In this document: positions 1 to 6,898 of the stretch, piece by piece
Layout: each line of letters opens with the position of its first letter
Numbering within the stretch: the first letter of the stretch is position 1
DNA from: Alphaproteobacteria bacterium
GTDB lineage: Bacteria > Pseudomonadota > Alphaproteobacteria > ATCC43930 > CGMCC-115725
Direction: 5' to 3'
Length of the DNA stretch: 8,667 nucleotides
Assembly: GCA_030039975.1 (NCBI GenBank)
Contig: JASHUO010000321.1
Location: forward strand, 1 to 8,667
Program-made: the position numbers and the translations under genes
Notes under the pieces: generated by a model
Databases searched by the model: none
What the model saw: the letters and a program-made list of their open reading frames with translations, nothing else
Told to the model about the DNA's origin: nothing

Positions 1-25
1 CGTAGAGGCGCAAATCGATCACTCA

Positions 26-100
26 CCCCACCTCACCCCAACCCTCTCCGCCCCTCAGGGGCGGAGAGGGGCCCGCGTAGCGGGGGGGGGTGAGGTGGGG
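26..100. repeat. Nested palindromic intergenic repeat (REP/MITE-like)
   Basis: Three inverted repeats nest inside one another. The outer arms, 26-39 and 87-100, are perfect 14-base complements (CCCCACCTCACCCC against GGGGTGAGGTGGGG). Between them lie a hairpin with a 13-bp stem, 42-54 with 58-70, and a small 5-bp hairpin, 72-76 with 80-84, with loop GTA. A single strand could fold as a three-way junction. A run of nine G lies at 82-90. From memory, C/T-rich palindromes of this style are scattered between genes in many alphaproteobacterial genomes, so I read it as a copy of a dispersed repeat. It could also act as a transcript-end structure for whatever lies to the left. The folding is read directly from the sequence; the repeat-family assignment is inference. 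Confidence 0.7.
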
Positions 101-209
101 CGCCGACGACCTGATACTTGTCCGTCATAAACCCTCATGCGGCTGCGTCAATCCCTTGATGACGAAGCAGGTCGAATGGTTTGCGGAGGTCGCGCTGCGG
201 CGCCGCTGA

Positions 210-851
210 TCAGGAGGCGCCGCGCTCGATCAGGATCTCACCAAGCGGCTTTCGCGGACGGAGCTTGCCGGCAGCCGCGGGGTAGCCGAGCGTGATCAGC
301 CCTTGCGGCTGCCAGGCGGCGGGCAGCGCGAGGGTGTGGCTCACCGTCTCGGGGCAGAACAAGGGCGCGCACATCCAGCAGCTCGCGACACCTTCGGCCG
401 ACGCGGCGAGCATCAGGTTCTGTGCCGCCATCGCGGTGCCTTGCACCGCCATCAGGAATTCCGCCTCGCGCCGCTTTGCATCGGGATAGGCGTCCATCTC
501 TTCGAGCGTGACGCAGACCAGCAGGAGCAGCGGCGCTCCGGTCAGCCGCGCCTCGGATCGCGCCACGTCGCGCGCGATGAGCTCGGCGGCATCGCCGTCG
601 CGCCGGCGATCCGCGGCAAGGCGCTCGCCCATGGCACGTGCCAGCGCCGAAGCCGCCGCGGAGCGCAGCAGGACGAAGCGCCAGGGCTGGCGATTATGCG
701 GCGAAGGCGCCATGCTCGCGGCCCTGAGCAAGCGCTCGAGCAGCGCATCGGGAACGGCGTCGGCGCGATAAGCGCGGATCGAGCGGCGGCGATCGATGAC
801 GGTATAGAGTGTCGACGCCGCGGCTTCCGGCTCGGTAATCGGACCGTCCAT
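210..851 (-). CDS. Nitroreductase family protein, FbiB C-terminal-domain-like
   Basis: A 213-residue single-domain flavoprotein of the FMN-dependent nitroreductase fold, probably an NAD(P)H-using cytoplasmic oxidoreductase; the substrate is unknown. Family marks are the N-terminal RRRSIRAY (residues 21-28), expected to contact the FMN phosphate, APSPHNRQPWRF (48-59), a helix QGTAMAAQNLMLAA (137-150), GVASCW (154-159) and a C-terminal LGYP (188-191) leading into a basic KLRPRKPL stretch. The SPHNRQPW and GVxSCW style resembles the C-terminal reductase domain of FbiB, the F420 biosynthesis protein, but the N-terminal ligase domain is absent. An in-frame ATG at 968 would add 39 residues; I prefer the ATG at 851 because AGAGGG (859-864) sits 7 bases before it and the extension has no family character. 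The gene is divergent from lpxC. The family is secure; the F420 link is only suggestive. Confidence 0.85.
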   Translation of the reverse strand: MDGPITEPEAAASTLYTVIDRRRSIRAYRADAVPDALLERLLRAASMAPSPHNRQPWRFVLLRSAAASALARAMGERLAADRRRDGDAAELIARDVARSEARLTGAPLLLLVCVTLEEMDAYPDAKRREAEFLMAVQGTAMAAQNLMLAASAEGVASCWMCAPLFCPETVSHTLALPAAWQPQGLITLGYPAAAGKLRPRKPLGEILIERGAS

Positions 852-1045
852 GGCGCTGCCCTCTGCCGCGATCGATCGAAGCGTTGCGGCGCGATCGTGG
901 TCGGGCGCCGTGCGGGGGTCAAGGATCCGGGTTTGCTGCAATGCAGCGAGCTTCGGCCGCCGGCGCAACGGCGCCGAGCCGCGCGTGGCGGGGTCGGCCG
1001 GCCGCCAGGGTCGTTTCGACAGTGAAATCGGTTTCAGATAAGTCC
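852..1045. other. Divergent intergenic region
   Basis: Together with the promoter and leader to its right, this forms the roughly 300-base gap between the divergent nitroreductase and lpxC. The left part is GC-rich and holds a 10-base palindrome CGATCGATCG at 869-878, close upstream of the nitroreductase start; I attach no firm role to it. Base composition falls from about position 1020 onward, as expected on approach to a promoter. No convincing small gene, tRNA or riboswitch is visible. I could not identify a minus-strand promoter with confidence. Confidence 0.4.
859..864 (-). promoter_or_regulatory. Ribosome binding site that decides the nitroreductase start
   Basis: Read on the minus strand this is AGAGGG, a good purine-rich Shine-Dalgarno match, 7 bases upstream of the ATG at 851. 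No comparable match precedes the in-frame upstream ATG at 968, so the shorter protein is favoured. Confidence 0.55.
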
Positions 1046-1075
1046 TTGATTCTGCTATACATCCATTGTCACAAT
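1046..1075 (+). promoter_or_regulatory. Candidate sigma70-type promoter for lpxC
   Basis: TTGATT (1046-1051) and CACAAT (1070-1075) each match four of six consensus bases of the -35 and -10 boxes, with 18 bases between them. They lie in the AT-richest stretch upstream of lpxC. Transcription would start near 1082, leaving a leader of about 70 bases before the GTG start. Alternative -10 boxes (TATACA at 1056-1061, TAATAA at 1079-1084) lack a good partner at the right distance. This is a visual match only. Confidence 0.4.
1065..1075. promoter_or_regulatory. Dyad over the lpxC -10 box, possible operator
   Basis: ATTGT-C-ACAAT is a perfect 11-base inverted repeat with a one-base centre, overlapping the proposed -10 box. 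Its placement would suit a repressor that occludes RNA polymerase. The symmetry stops at the flanking bases (C1064 and C1076 do not pair), so it is short and could be chance. Confidence 0.3.
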
Positions 1076-1141
1076 CTGTAATAAAGAGTGATTTGTTAGC
1101 GCCGCATGTGCTTCGTTAGTTTATGCGCGTCGAAAAAGTTC

Positions 1142-1146
1142 AGGGG
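1142..1146 (+). promoter_or_regulatory. Ribosome binding site that decides the lpxC start
   Basis: AGGGG lies 7 bases before the GTG at 1154, which is good Shine-Dalgarno spacing. The ATG at 1106, in the same frame, has no such element. The choice removes 16 residues that have no LpxC character. Confidence 0.5.
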
Positions 1147-1153
1147 TACCTTG

Positions 1154-2092
1154 GTGTTGCCGAAGGACGATTTGGGGATCGCCCAGCAAAAAACCCTCAA
1201 GGCTGCGATTCATTGTCGCGGCGTTGCGCTGCACGCTGGCGGCCGGGTCAGCATGAGCTTGCACCCGGCGGCGCCCGATAGCGGCATCGTCTTTCGCCGC
1301 AGCGATCGTGCCGGCGCCGAAATCAGGGCGTGCTGGCGCAATGTGGTCGAGCAGCCGCTGTGCACCCGGCTCGATGATGGCGAGGGCCTCTCGGTCTCGA
1401 CCATCGAGCATCTCATGGCCGCCTTCAACGGGCTCGAGATCGACAATGCCGTGATCGAGCTCGACGGACCGGAAGTGCCGGTCATGGATGGTAGCGCCGC
1501 ACCCTTCGTGTTCCTCATCGAATGCGCCGGGATCGTCGAGCAGGACGCGCCGCGGCGCGCCATCAAGGTGCTGAAGCCGGTCACCGTCGGCGAGCCCGGA
1601 AAATCGGCGACGCTGGCGCCCGATGACGGCTTCTCCATGAGCTTCGCCATCGATTTCGCCAGCGACGCGATCAGCCGGCAGGACATCACCATCGGCGTCG
1701 ATCCCGAGACCTTCAAAAGCGATATCAGCCGGGCGCGCACCTTCGGCTTCCTGCATGAGGTGGACCAGATGCGCGCGGCGGGCCTCGCGCTGGGCGGCTC
1801 GCTCGACAACGCGGTGGTGATCAACGGCCATCAAGTGCTGAACCGCGAAGGGCTGCGCTATGTCGACGAGTTCGTGCGGCACAAGGTGCTGGACGCGCTC
1901 GGCGACCTCTATCTCGCCGGAGCGCCGATCATCGGCCATTTCCGCGGCATGCGCTCGGGCCATGCGCTGAACCGGCGGCTGCTCGAGGCGCTCTTTGCCG
2001 ACGCGACCGCCTGGTGCCCGACGACGCTGGCCCGCCGGCTGCCGAGCGAGCTCCCCTGGGTGGCGACGGCGCCACGGCGCGCCAGCGCCTAG
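1154..2092 (+). CDS. lpxC: UDP-3-O-acyl-N-acetylglucosamine deacetylase LpxC
   Basis: LpxC is the zinc-dependent cytoplasmic deacetylase that makes the first committed step of lipid A synthesis, removing acetate from UDP-3-O-acyl-GlcNAc. The protein has 312 residues from the GTG start, against 305 in E. coli. Catalytic residues are all present: E85-H86 in STIEHLMAA, zinc ligands H243 and D247 in the FVRHKVLDALGDL motif (with K244), and the general-acid H270 in SGHALN. IPxMDGSAAPF-type and ISRARTFGF motifs match the family. An ATG at 1106 would give 328 residues, but bases 1106-1153 are only 46% GC (22 of 48) and look like leader. It heads the lpxC-bamD-recN-ligA block, 88 bases before bamD. 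In many Alphaproteobacteria ftsZ precedes it; here a divergent nitroreductase does. The C-terminus ends in RRASA; whether it acts as a protease signal cannot be told. Confidence 0.97.
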   Translation: MLPKDDLGIAQQKTLKAAIHCRGVALHAGGRVSMSLHPAAPDSGIVFRRSDRAGAEIRACWRNVVEQPLCTRLDDGEGLSVSTIEHLMAAFNGLEIDNAVIELDGPEVPVMDGSAAPFVFLIECAGIVEQDAPRRAIKVLKPVTVGEPGKSATLAPDDGFSMSFAIDFASDAISRQDITIGVDPETFKSDISRARTFGFLHEVDQMRAAGLALGGSLDNAVVINGHQVLNREGLRYVDEFVRHKVLDALGDLYLAGAPIIGHFRGMRSGHALNRRLLEALFADATAWCPTTLARRLPSELPWVATAPRRASA

Positions 2093-2117
2093 GAGCAGGC
2101 CGCGGCATCTGCCGGGT

Positions 2118-2146
2118 GGCCCGCCCCGCCCGGGCCGTGGTATAAG
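2118..2146 (+). promoter_or_regulatory. Hairpin and candidate extended -10 promoter before bamD
   Basis: TGGTATAAG (2138-2146) matches the extended -10 form TGnTATAAT except at the last base, 35 bases before the bamD ATG, but no good -35 is seen. Directly upstream, GGCCCG (2118-2123) and CGGGCC (2131-2136) form a 6-bp GC stem with a 7-base loop. There is no U-run after it, so it is not a standard intrinsic terminator; it might attenuate read-through from lpxC. Both readings are tentative. Confidence 0.3.
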
Positions 2147-2180
2147 CGGGCGGAACCTTTCCGGTTGTACGGATTTTGCG

Positions 2181-3074
2181 ATGATCTCGACTCGTCTCGC
2201 CTGGACGATTCTCGCAGCCGCGCTGCTGCTCGCCGGCTGCGCCCATGATGACAAGGACGCCTACACCGAGAAGCCGGTCGAGACCCTCTATAATGAGGCG
2301 ATGAACGACATGCTCGATGGCGGCTACACCAAGGCCGCCAAGGCGTTCGACCAGGTCGATCAGCAGCATCCTTATTCGGTCTGGGCGACCCGGGCCGAGC
2401 TGATGTCGGCCTATGCGCTCTACCAGGCCAACAAGTACGACGAGTCTATCGTTGCCTGTAACCGCTTCATCCAGCTTCACCCCGGCCATCGTGACGTCGC
2501 CTATGCCTATTACCTGAAGGCGCTCGACTATTACGTCCAGATCGCCGATGTCGCGCGCGATCAGAAGATGACGAAGCAGGCGATGGACGCGCTCCAGGAA
2601 GTCGTGCGCCGCTTCCCCGACACCAAATATGGCCGCGACGCCCGCCTCAAGCTCGATCTCTGCGTCGACCACCTTGCCGGCAAAGAGATGGAGATCGGCC
2701 GCTTCTACGAGCAACAGGGCGACTACCTCGCCGCCATCAACCGCTTCAAGCGGGTGATCGACAATTATCAGAAGACGACGCATGTCCCCGAAGCGCTGCA
2801 GCGCTTGGCCGAATGCTATACCGCCCTCGGCCTCAAGGACGAGGCGGAGAAGGTCACCTCGGTGCTCGGCTACAATTACCCCGGCAGCCCGTGGTACGAG
2901 CGCGCCTATTCGCTGATCCGGACCGACGCCCCCAATGAATTCGCGGCCGCGACTGGCGGCGCGACGAAGCCGGACGAGGCGGCGGCCGCGACGCCGGATG
3001 CGCAGAAGGCTGCTGCCGCGCCGAGCCAAGGCTTCTTCGGCCGCATGTTCGCCACGGTGAGCTCGATCTTCTAG
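2181..3074 (+). CDS. bamD: Outer membrane assembly lipoprotein BamD
   Basis: BamD (YfiO/ComL) is a periplasmic TPR lipoprotein of the BAM complex, which folds beta-barrel proteins into the outer membrane with BamA. The 297-residue precursor has a short basic N-terminus, a hydrophobic segment (6-19) and a lipobox LAGC (17-20), so Cys20 should be lipidated. From about 34 to 250 come helical TPR-type repeats, with recognisable stretches such as LYNEAMNDMLDGGYTKAAKAF, YDESIVACNRFIQLHP, GDYLAAINRFKRVIDNY and EALQRLAECYTALG. The start is the ATG just before the signal peptide; only a weak GGA lies 7 bases upstream. The protein is longer than the 245 residues of E. coli BamD because of an alanine-rich linker (about 253-281) and a hydrophobic end, GFFGRMFATVSSIF (284-297). 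recN follows after 48 bases. Confidence 0.95.
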   Translation: MISTRLAWTILAAALLLAGCAHDDKDAYTEKPVETLYNEAMNDMLDGGYTKAAKAFDQVDQQHPYSVWATRAELMSAYALYQANKYDESIVACNRFIQLHPGHRDVAYAYYLKALDYYVQIADVARDQKMTKQAMDALQEVVRRFPDTKYGRDARLKLDLCVDHLAGKEMEIGRFYEQQGDYLAAINRFKRVIDNYQKTTHVPEALQRLAECYTALGLKDEAEKVTSVLGYNYPGSPWYERAYSLIRTDAPNEFAAATGGATKPDEAAAATPDAQKAAAAPSQGFFGRMFATVSSIF

Positions 3075-3122
3075 CCGCGTCGCGCTGGCCTGCGCTCGGC
3101 CTCGCCGCTATCATCGCGCGCG

Positions 3123-4796
3123 ATGCTGCTCGGCCTCACCATTCGGGACGTCGTGCTGATCGATCGGCTCGACCTTGCCTTCCACGCCGGGCTGTGCGTG
3201 CTCACCGGCGAGACCGGCGCCGGCAAATCCATTCTGCTCGATGCCTTGGGATTGGCGCTCGGCATGCGCGCCGAAAGCGGCCTCGTCCGCCAGGGCGCCG
3301 ACCAGGCCGTGGTCACGGCGGAATTCGCGCTGGCGCAGGATCACCCGGCCCTGGCGCTGCTCGACGACTCCGGCATCGCGGTCGATGGCGCGCGGCTGGT
3401 GCTGCGCCGGGTCGTCAATGCCGATGGACGCAGCCGCGCCTTCATCGATGATCAACCCGCGAGCATCGGCCTGCTGCGGCAGCTCGGCGAGACGCTGGTC
3501 GAGATCCAAGGCCAATTCGAGCAGCAGGGCCTGCTCGACCCCGCGACGCATCGCCAGGCGCTCGATGCCTATGGCGGCTACCGTGCCGAGACCGCCGCCC
3601 TCGCCGAGGCCTGGCGCCACTGGCGTGCGATCGCCGCGGAGCGCGGCGAAGCCGAGGCGCAGCTCGCCCGCGCACGCGCCGACGAAGATTATCTGCGCCA
3701 TGCGCAGGCCGAGCTCGACGCGCTCGAGCCCAAGCCCGGCGAAGAGGCGGCTCTCGCCGATGAGCGCGCCCTGCTGATGAACCGCGAGAAGCTGATCGAA
3801 GCGCTGGACGCGGCGCTCGGTGAGCTCGCCGGCGAGCGCGGCGGCGAGCGCGCCTTGAATGCCGCCGAGCGACAGCTCGAGCGGCTGCGCGACCGCGCCA
3901 GCGGCAGGCTCGATGCGGCGCTGGCGGCGCTCGAGCGGGCGCAGGTCGAGACGCGCGAGGCGGTGGCGCAGCTCGAAGCAGCAGCGCGCGGCATCGGTCG
4001 CGACCAGGCGAGCCTGGAGAACATCGAGGAGCGGCTCTTTGCGCTCCGCGCCCTGGCGCGAAAGCACGGCGTGACGCCCGAGGACCTGCCGCAACTGCGC
4101 GCCGGGATCGCGGCGCGCATCGCCGCGCTTGATGATGGCGGCGATCGACTGCGCCAGCTCGCACGGCGCGAAGCGGAGGCGCGCCAAGCCTATCTCAGCG
4201 CGGCCGAGGCCCTCGGGAAAAAGCGGCGCCAGGCCGCCAAGGCGCTCGATACCGCGGTGATGCGGGAGCTGCCGCCGCTGAAGCTCGAAAAGGCACGGTT
4301 CCAGACCGTGCTGACGCCGCTCGCCGAGGCCGACTGGGGCGAGCATGGCAGCGAGCGTGTCCATTTCGAGGTGGCGACCAATCCCGGTGCAGCCGCCGGC
4401 CCCCTCGCCCGCATCGCTTCGGGCGGCGAGCTGTCGCGCTTCATGCTGGCACTGAAGGTGGTGTTGGCCCGAACCTCGCCCGTGCCGACGCTGGTATTCG
4501 ACGAGGTCGATAGCGGCATCGGCGGCGCGGTGGCGGCGGCGGTGGGCGAGCGGCTGCATCGGTTGGGGCAAGAGCTGCAGGTGCTGGTGGTGACGCATTC
4601 GCCGCAGGTGGCGGCGCGCGGCACGCATCACTGGCGGGTCGAGAAGCGCCAGGCGCAGCAGAAGACCTTGACCCGCGTGGCCGAGCTTTCCGCCGAAGAG
4701 CGCCGCGAGGAGATCGCGCGCATGTTGTCGGGGAGCGCCGTCACGGCCGAAGCGCGCGCGGCGGCGGCAAGCCTGATGGCAGGCGCCGTGGCATGA
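3123..4796 (+). CDS. recN: DNA repair protein RecN
   Basis: RecN is an SMC-like ATPase used in recombinational repair of DNA double-strand breaks. The 557 residues compare with 553 in E. coli. The N-terminal half-domain carries Walker A GETGAGKS (29-36). A long middle part rich in Ala, Glu, Arg and Leu (roughly 150-370) is the expected antiparallel coiled coil. The C-terminal half-domain has the ABC signature SGGELS (433-438), Walker B LVFDEVD (D460, E461) with the D-loop GIGG after it, and the switch histidine in VVTHSPQ (H492). All ATPase motifs are intact. I see no Shine-Dalgarno before the ATG, suggesting coupling or weak initiation. I see no alphaproteobacterial LexA box (GTTC-N7-GTTC) just upstream. 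Its stop codon overlaps the ligA start in ATGA. Confidence 0.97.
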   Translation: MLLGLTIRDVVLIDRLDLAFHAGLCVLTGETGAGKSILLDALGLALGMRAESGLVRQGADQAVVTAEFALAQDHPALALLDDSGIAVDGARLVLRRVVNADGRSRAFIDDQPASIGLLRQLGETLVEIQGQFEQQGLLDPATHRQALDAYGGYRAETAALAEAWRHWRAIAAERGEAEAQLARARADEDYLRHAQAELDALEPKPGEEAALADERALLMNREKLIEALDAALGELAGERGGERALNAAERQLERLRDRASGRLDAALAALERAQVETREAVAQLEAAARGIGRDQASLENIEERLFALRALARKHGVTPEDLPQLRAGIAARIAALDDGGDRLRQLARREAEARQAYLSAAEALGKKRRQAAKALDTAVMRELPPLKLEKARFQTVLTPLAEADWGEHGSERVHFEVATNPGAAAGPLARIASGGELSRFMLALKVVLARTSPVPTLVFDEVDSGIGGAVAAAVGERLHRLGQELQVLVVTHSPQVAARGTHHWRVEKRQAQQKTLTRVAELSAEERREEIARMLSGSAVTAEARAAAASLMAGAVA

Positions 4797-6898
4797 GCCG
4801 CGCGGCGAAGCCCGAGCCGGTCGATGAGCTCGACGAGAAGGCGGCCAAGGCCGAGCTGAAGCGCCTCGCCGAGACCATCGCGCATCACGACCGGCTTTAC
4901 CACGAGAAGGACGCGCCCGAGATCTCGGACGCCGAATACGACGCGCTTCGCCGCCGCAACGAGGCGATCGAGAAGCGCTTTCCCGCGCTGATCCGCGCCG
5001 ACAGCCCGAGCCGCCGCGTCGGCGCGGCGCCGGCGACCGGCTTTGCCAAGGTGACGCATGCCAAGCCCATGCTGTCGCTCGACAACGCCTTCGACGAAGA
5101 GGATGTGCGCGCCTTTTTTCAGAGCGTGCGCAATTTCTTCCGCCGCAAAGAGGATCTGGAGCGGGTCGATCCCGCCGCGATCGAGGTGGCGGCCGAGCCG
5201 AAGATCGACGGCCTCTCCTGCTCCTTGCGCTATGAGGCGGGCGAGCTGGTGTTGGCGGCGACGCGCGGCGACGGCATCATCGGCGAAGACGTCACCGCCA
5301 ATGTCAGGACGCTGAAGACGGTGCCGCATCGGCTCAAGGGCCGCGGCTGGCCCGACCATATCGAGATCCGCGGCGAGGTCTATATGGAGCGGCCCGGCTT
5401 CTTCGCGCTCAACGCCGAGCGCGAGAAGGCGGGCGAGCCGGTCTTCGCCAATCCGCGCAACGCCGCCGCCGGCTCGCTGCGCCAGCTCGATTCCTCGATC
5501 ACCGCGTCGCGGCCGCTCAAATTCTTCGCCTATGCCTGGGGCGAGGCGAGCGGGCCGATCGCCGCGACGCATTGGCAGGCGCTCGAGCATTTCCGCCGCT
5601 GGGGACTCGCGGTGAACCCGCTGTCGAGGCTCTGCCGCGGCGTCGAGGAGGTGCTCGCCTTCCAGCGCGAGATGGCGGCACAGCGCGCCGAGCTGCCCTA
5701 CGACATCGACGGCGTCGTCTACAAGGTGAACGATCTCGATCTCGAGGAGCGGCTCGGCTTTGCCGCGCGCGCACCGCGCTGGGCGATCGCGCACAAATTT
5801 CCGGCGCAGCAGGCCGAGACGAAGCTCATCGAGATCATCATCCAGGTCGGCCGCCAGGGCTCGCTCACGCCGGTGGCGGTGCTGGAGCCGATCACCGTCG
5901 GCGGCGTCGTCGTGCAGCGCGCCACCCTGCATAATGAAGACGAGATCCAGCGCAAGGACATCCGCGCAGGCGACACCGTCATCATCCAGCGCGCCGGTGA
6001 CGTCATCCCGCAAGTGGTGAGCGTCGTGGCGGGACGCCGGCCCAAGGGCAGCAAGCCCTATGTCTTCCCGCAAAAATGCCCGATCTGCGGCAGCCTGGCG
6101 GTGCGCGAGCCCGACGAGGCGGTGCGGCGCTGCACCGGCGGCCTCATCTGCGCGGCGCAAGCGGTGGAGCGGCTCCGCCATTTCGTCTCGCGCGACGCGT
6201 TCGATATCGAGGGGCTCGGCACCAAGCACATCGCCGAGTTCTGGGAAGACAAGCTGATCAAGACGCCGGCGGACATCTTCCGCCTCGACTACGACGCCAT
6301 CGCCGAGCGCGAAGGCTGGGGCGAGCAGAGCGCCGCGAAGCTGCGCGATGCGGTCGAGGCGCGGCGCCGCGTCGCGCTCGACCGCTTCATCTATGCTCTC
6401 GGCATCCCGCAGGTCGGGCAGCAGACGGCAAGGCTGCTGGCGCGGCACTATCGCAGCTTCGCGCGCTGGCGGCAGGCGATGGTCGCCTCGCACGACCACG
6501 ACGGCGATGCCTGGCGCGAGCTCAACGACATTCACGGCATCGGCGAGGACATGGCGACCGATATCGCCGGCTTCTTCGCCGAGAAGCACAATCTGGCAGT
6601 GCTCGACGAGTTGTTGCGCGAGGTCGAGGTAACGGATTACGAGGGCGCGCGCGTGGCGACGAACTCGCCGCTCGCCGGCAAGACCGTTGTCTTCACCGGC
6701 ACGCTGACCGCCATGTCGCGGTCAGAGGCGAAAGCGCGGGCCGAGGCGCTCGGCGCCAATGTCAGCGGCAGCGTCTCCGGCAAGACGGATCTTCTCATCG
6801 TCGGCGCCGATGCCGGCTCGAAGGCGGAAAAGGCGAAAGCGCTCGGCGTCAAGACGTTGAGCGAGGATGAGTGGCTGGCGCTGGTGCAGAGCGGCTGA
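4793..6898 (+). CDS. ligA: NAD-dependent DNA ligase LigA
   Basis: LigA seals nicks in DNA with NAD+ as AMP donor and is normally essential in replication and repair. The 701-residue protein shows the full domain order. Domain Ia has LYHEKDAPEISDAEYD with Y36, H37, D46, Y49 and D50 equivalent to the NAD-binding residues of E. coli LigA. The adenylation domain has KIDG with nucleophile K137, then ATRGDGIIGEDVT, FANPRNAAAGSLRQLD and FDIDGVV-type motifs. An OB fold includes GDTVIIQRAGDVIPQV. The zinc finger has C429, C432, C447 and C453. Helix-hairpin-helix repeats follow (about 455-615), then a BRCT domain (about 624-701, GKTVVFTGTL). It begins in a 4-base ATGA overlap with recN, so translation is probably coupled. 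Its last 50 bases overlap the end of the convergent transporter gene. Confidence 0.98.
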   Translation: MSRAAKPEPVDELDEKAAKAELKRLAETIAHHDRLYHEKDAPEISDAEYDALRRRNEAIEKRFPALIRADSPSRRVGAAPATGFAKVTHAKPMLSLDNAFDEEDVRAFFQSVRNFFRRKEDLERVDPAAIEVAAEPKIDGLSCSLRYEAGELVLAATRGDGIIGEDVTANVRTLKTVPHRLKGRGWPDHIEIRGEVYMERPGFFALNAEREKAGEPVFANPRNAAAGSLRQLDSSITASRPLKFFAYAWGEASGPIAATHWQALEHFRRWGLAVNPLSRLCRGVEEVLAFQREMAAQRAELPYDIDGVVYKVNDLDLEERLGFAARAPRWAIAHKFPAQQAETKLIEIIIQVGRQGSLTPVAVLEPITVGGVVVQRATLHNEDEIQRKDIRAGDTVIIQRAGDVIPQVVSVVAGRRPKGSKPYVFPQKCPICGSLAVREPDEAVRRCTGGLICAAQAVERLRHFVSRDAFDIEGLGTKHIAEFWEDKLIKTPADIFRLDYDAIAEREGWGEQSAAKLRDAVEARRRVALDRFIYALGIPQVGQQTARLLARHYRSFARWRQAMVASHDHDGDAWRELNDIHGIGEDMATDIAGFFAEKHNLAVLDELLREVEVTDYEGARVATNSPLAGKTVVFTGTLTAMSRSEAKARAEALGANVSGSVSGKTDLLIVGADAGSKAEKAKALGVKTLSEDEWLALVQSG

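Noticed and set aside
26..100. CRISPR repeat
   Set aside because: The element is a single nested palindrome with no regularly spaced copies or spacers.
303..1025. Plus-strand 240-codon frame over the nitroreductase
   Set aside because: The product is Arg- and Gly-rich with no family similarity, while the minus strand shows clear nitroreductase motifs.
2118..2136. Intrinsic terminator between lpxC and bamD
   Set aside because: The 6-bp GC hairpin has no following T-run, and the genes appear to belong to one block.
1121..3029. Long minus-strand open frames across lpxC and bamD
   Set aside because: Both are compositional shadows; the plus strand encodes intact LpxC and BamD with catalytic residues and lipobox.
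3111..4631. 506-codon open frame antisense to recN
   Set aside because: High-GC coding DNA routinely leaves long open antisense frames. The translation is low-complexity (R, A, L, G, H) with no domain, and recN on the other strand has every ATPase motif.
4628..6589. 653-codon open frame antisense to ligA
   Set aside because: It mirrors the ligA codon pattern, has no recognisable domain or ribosome site, and covers a complete and well conserved LigA.
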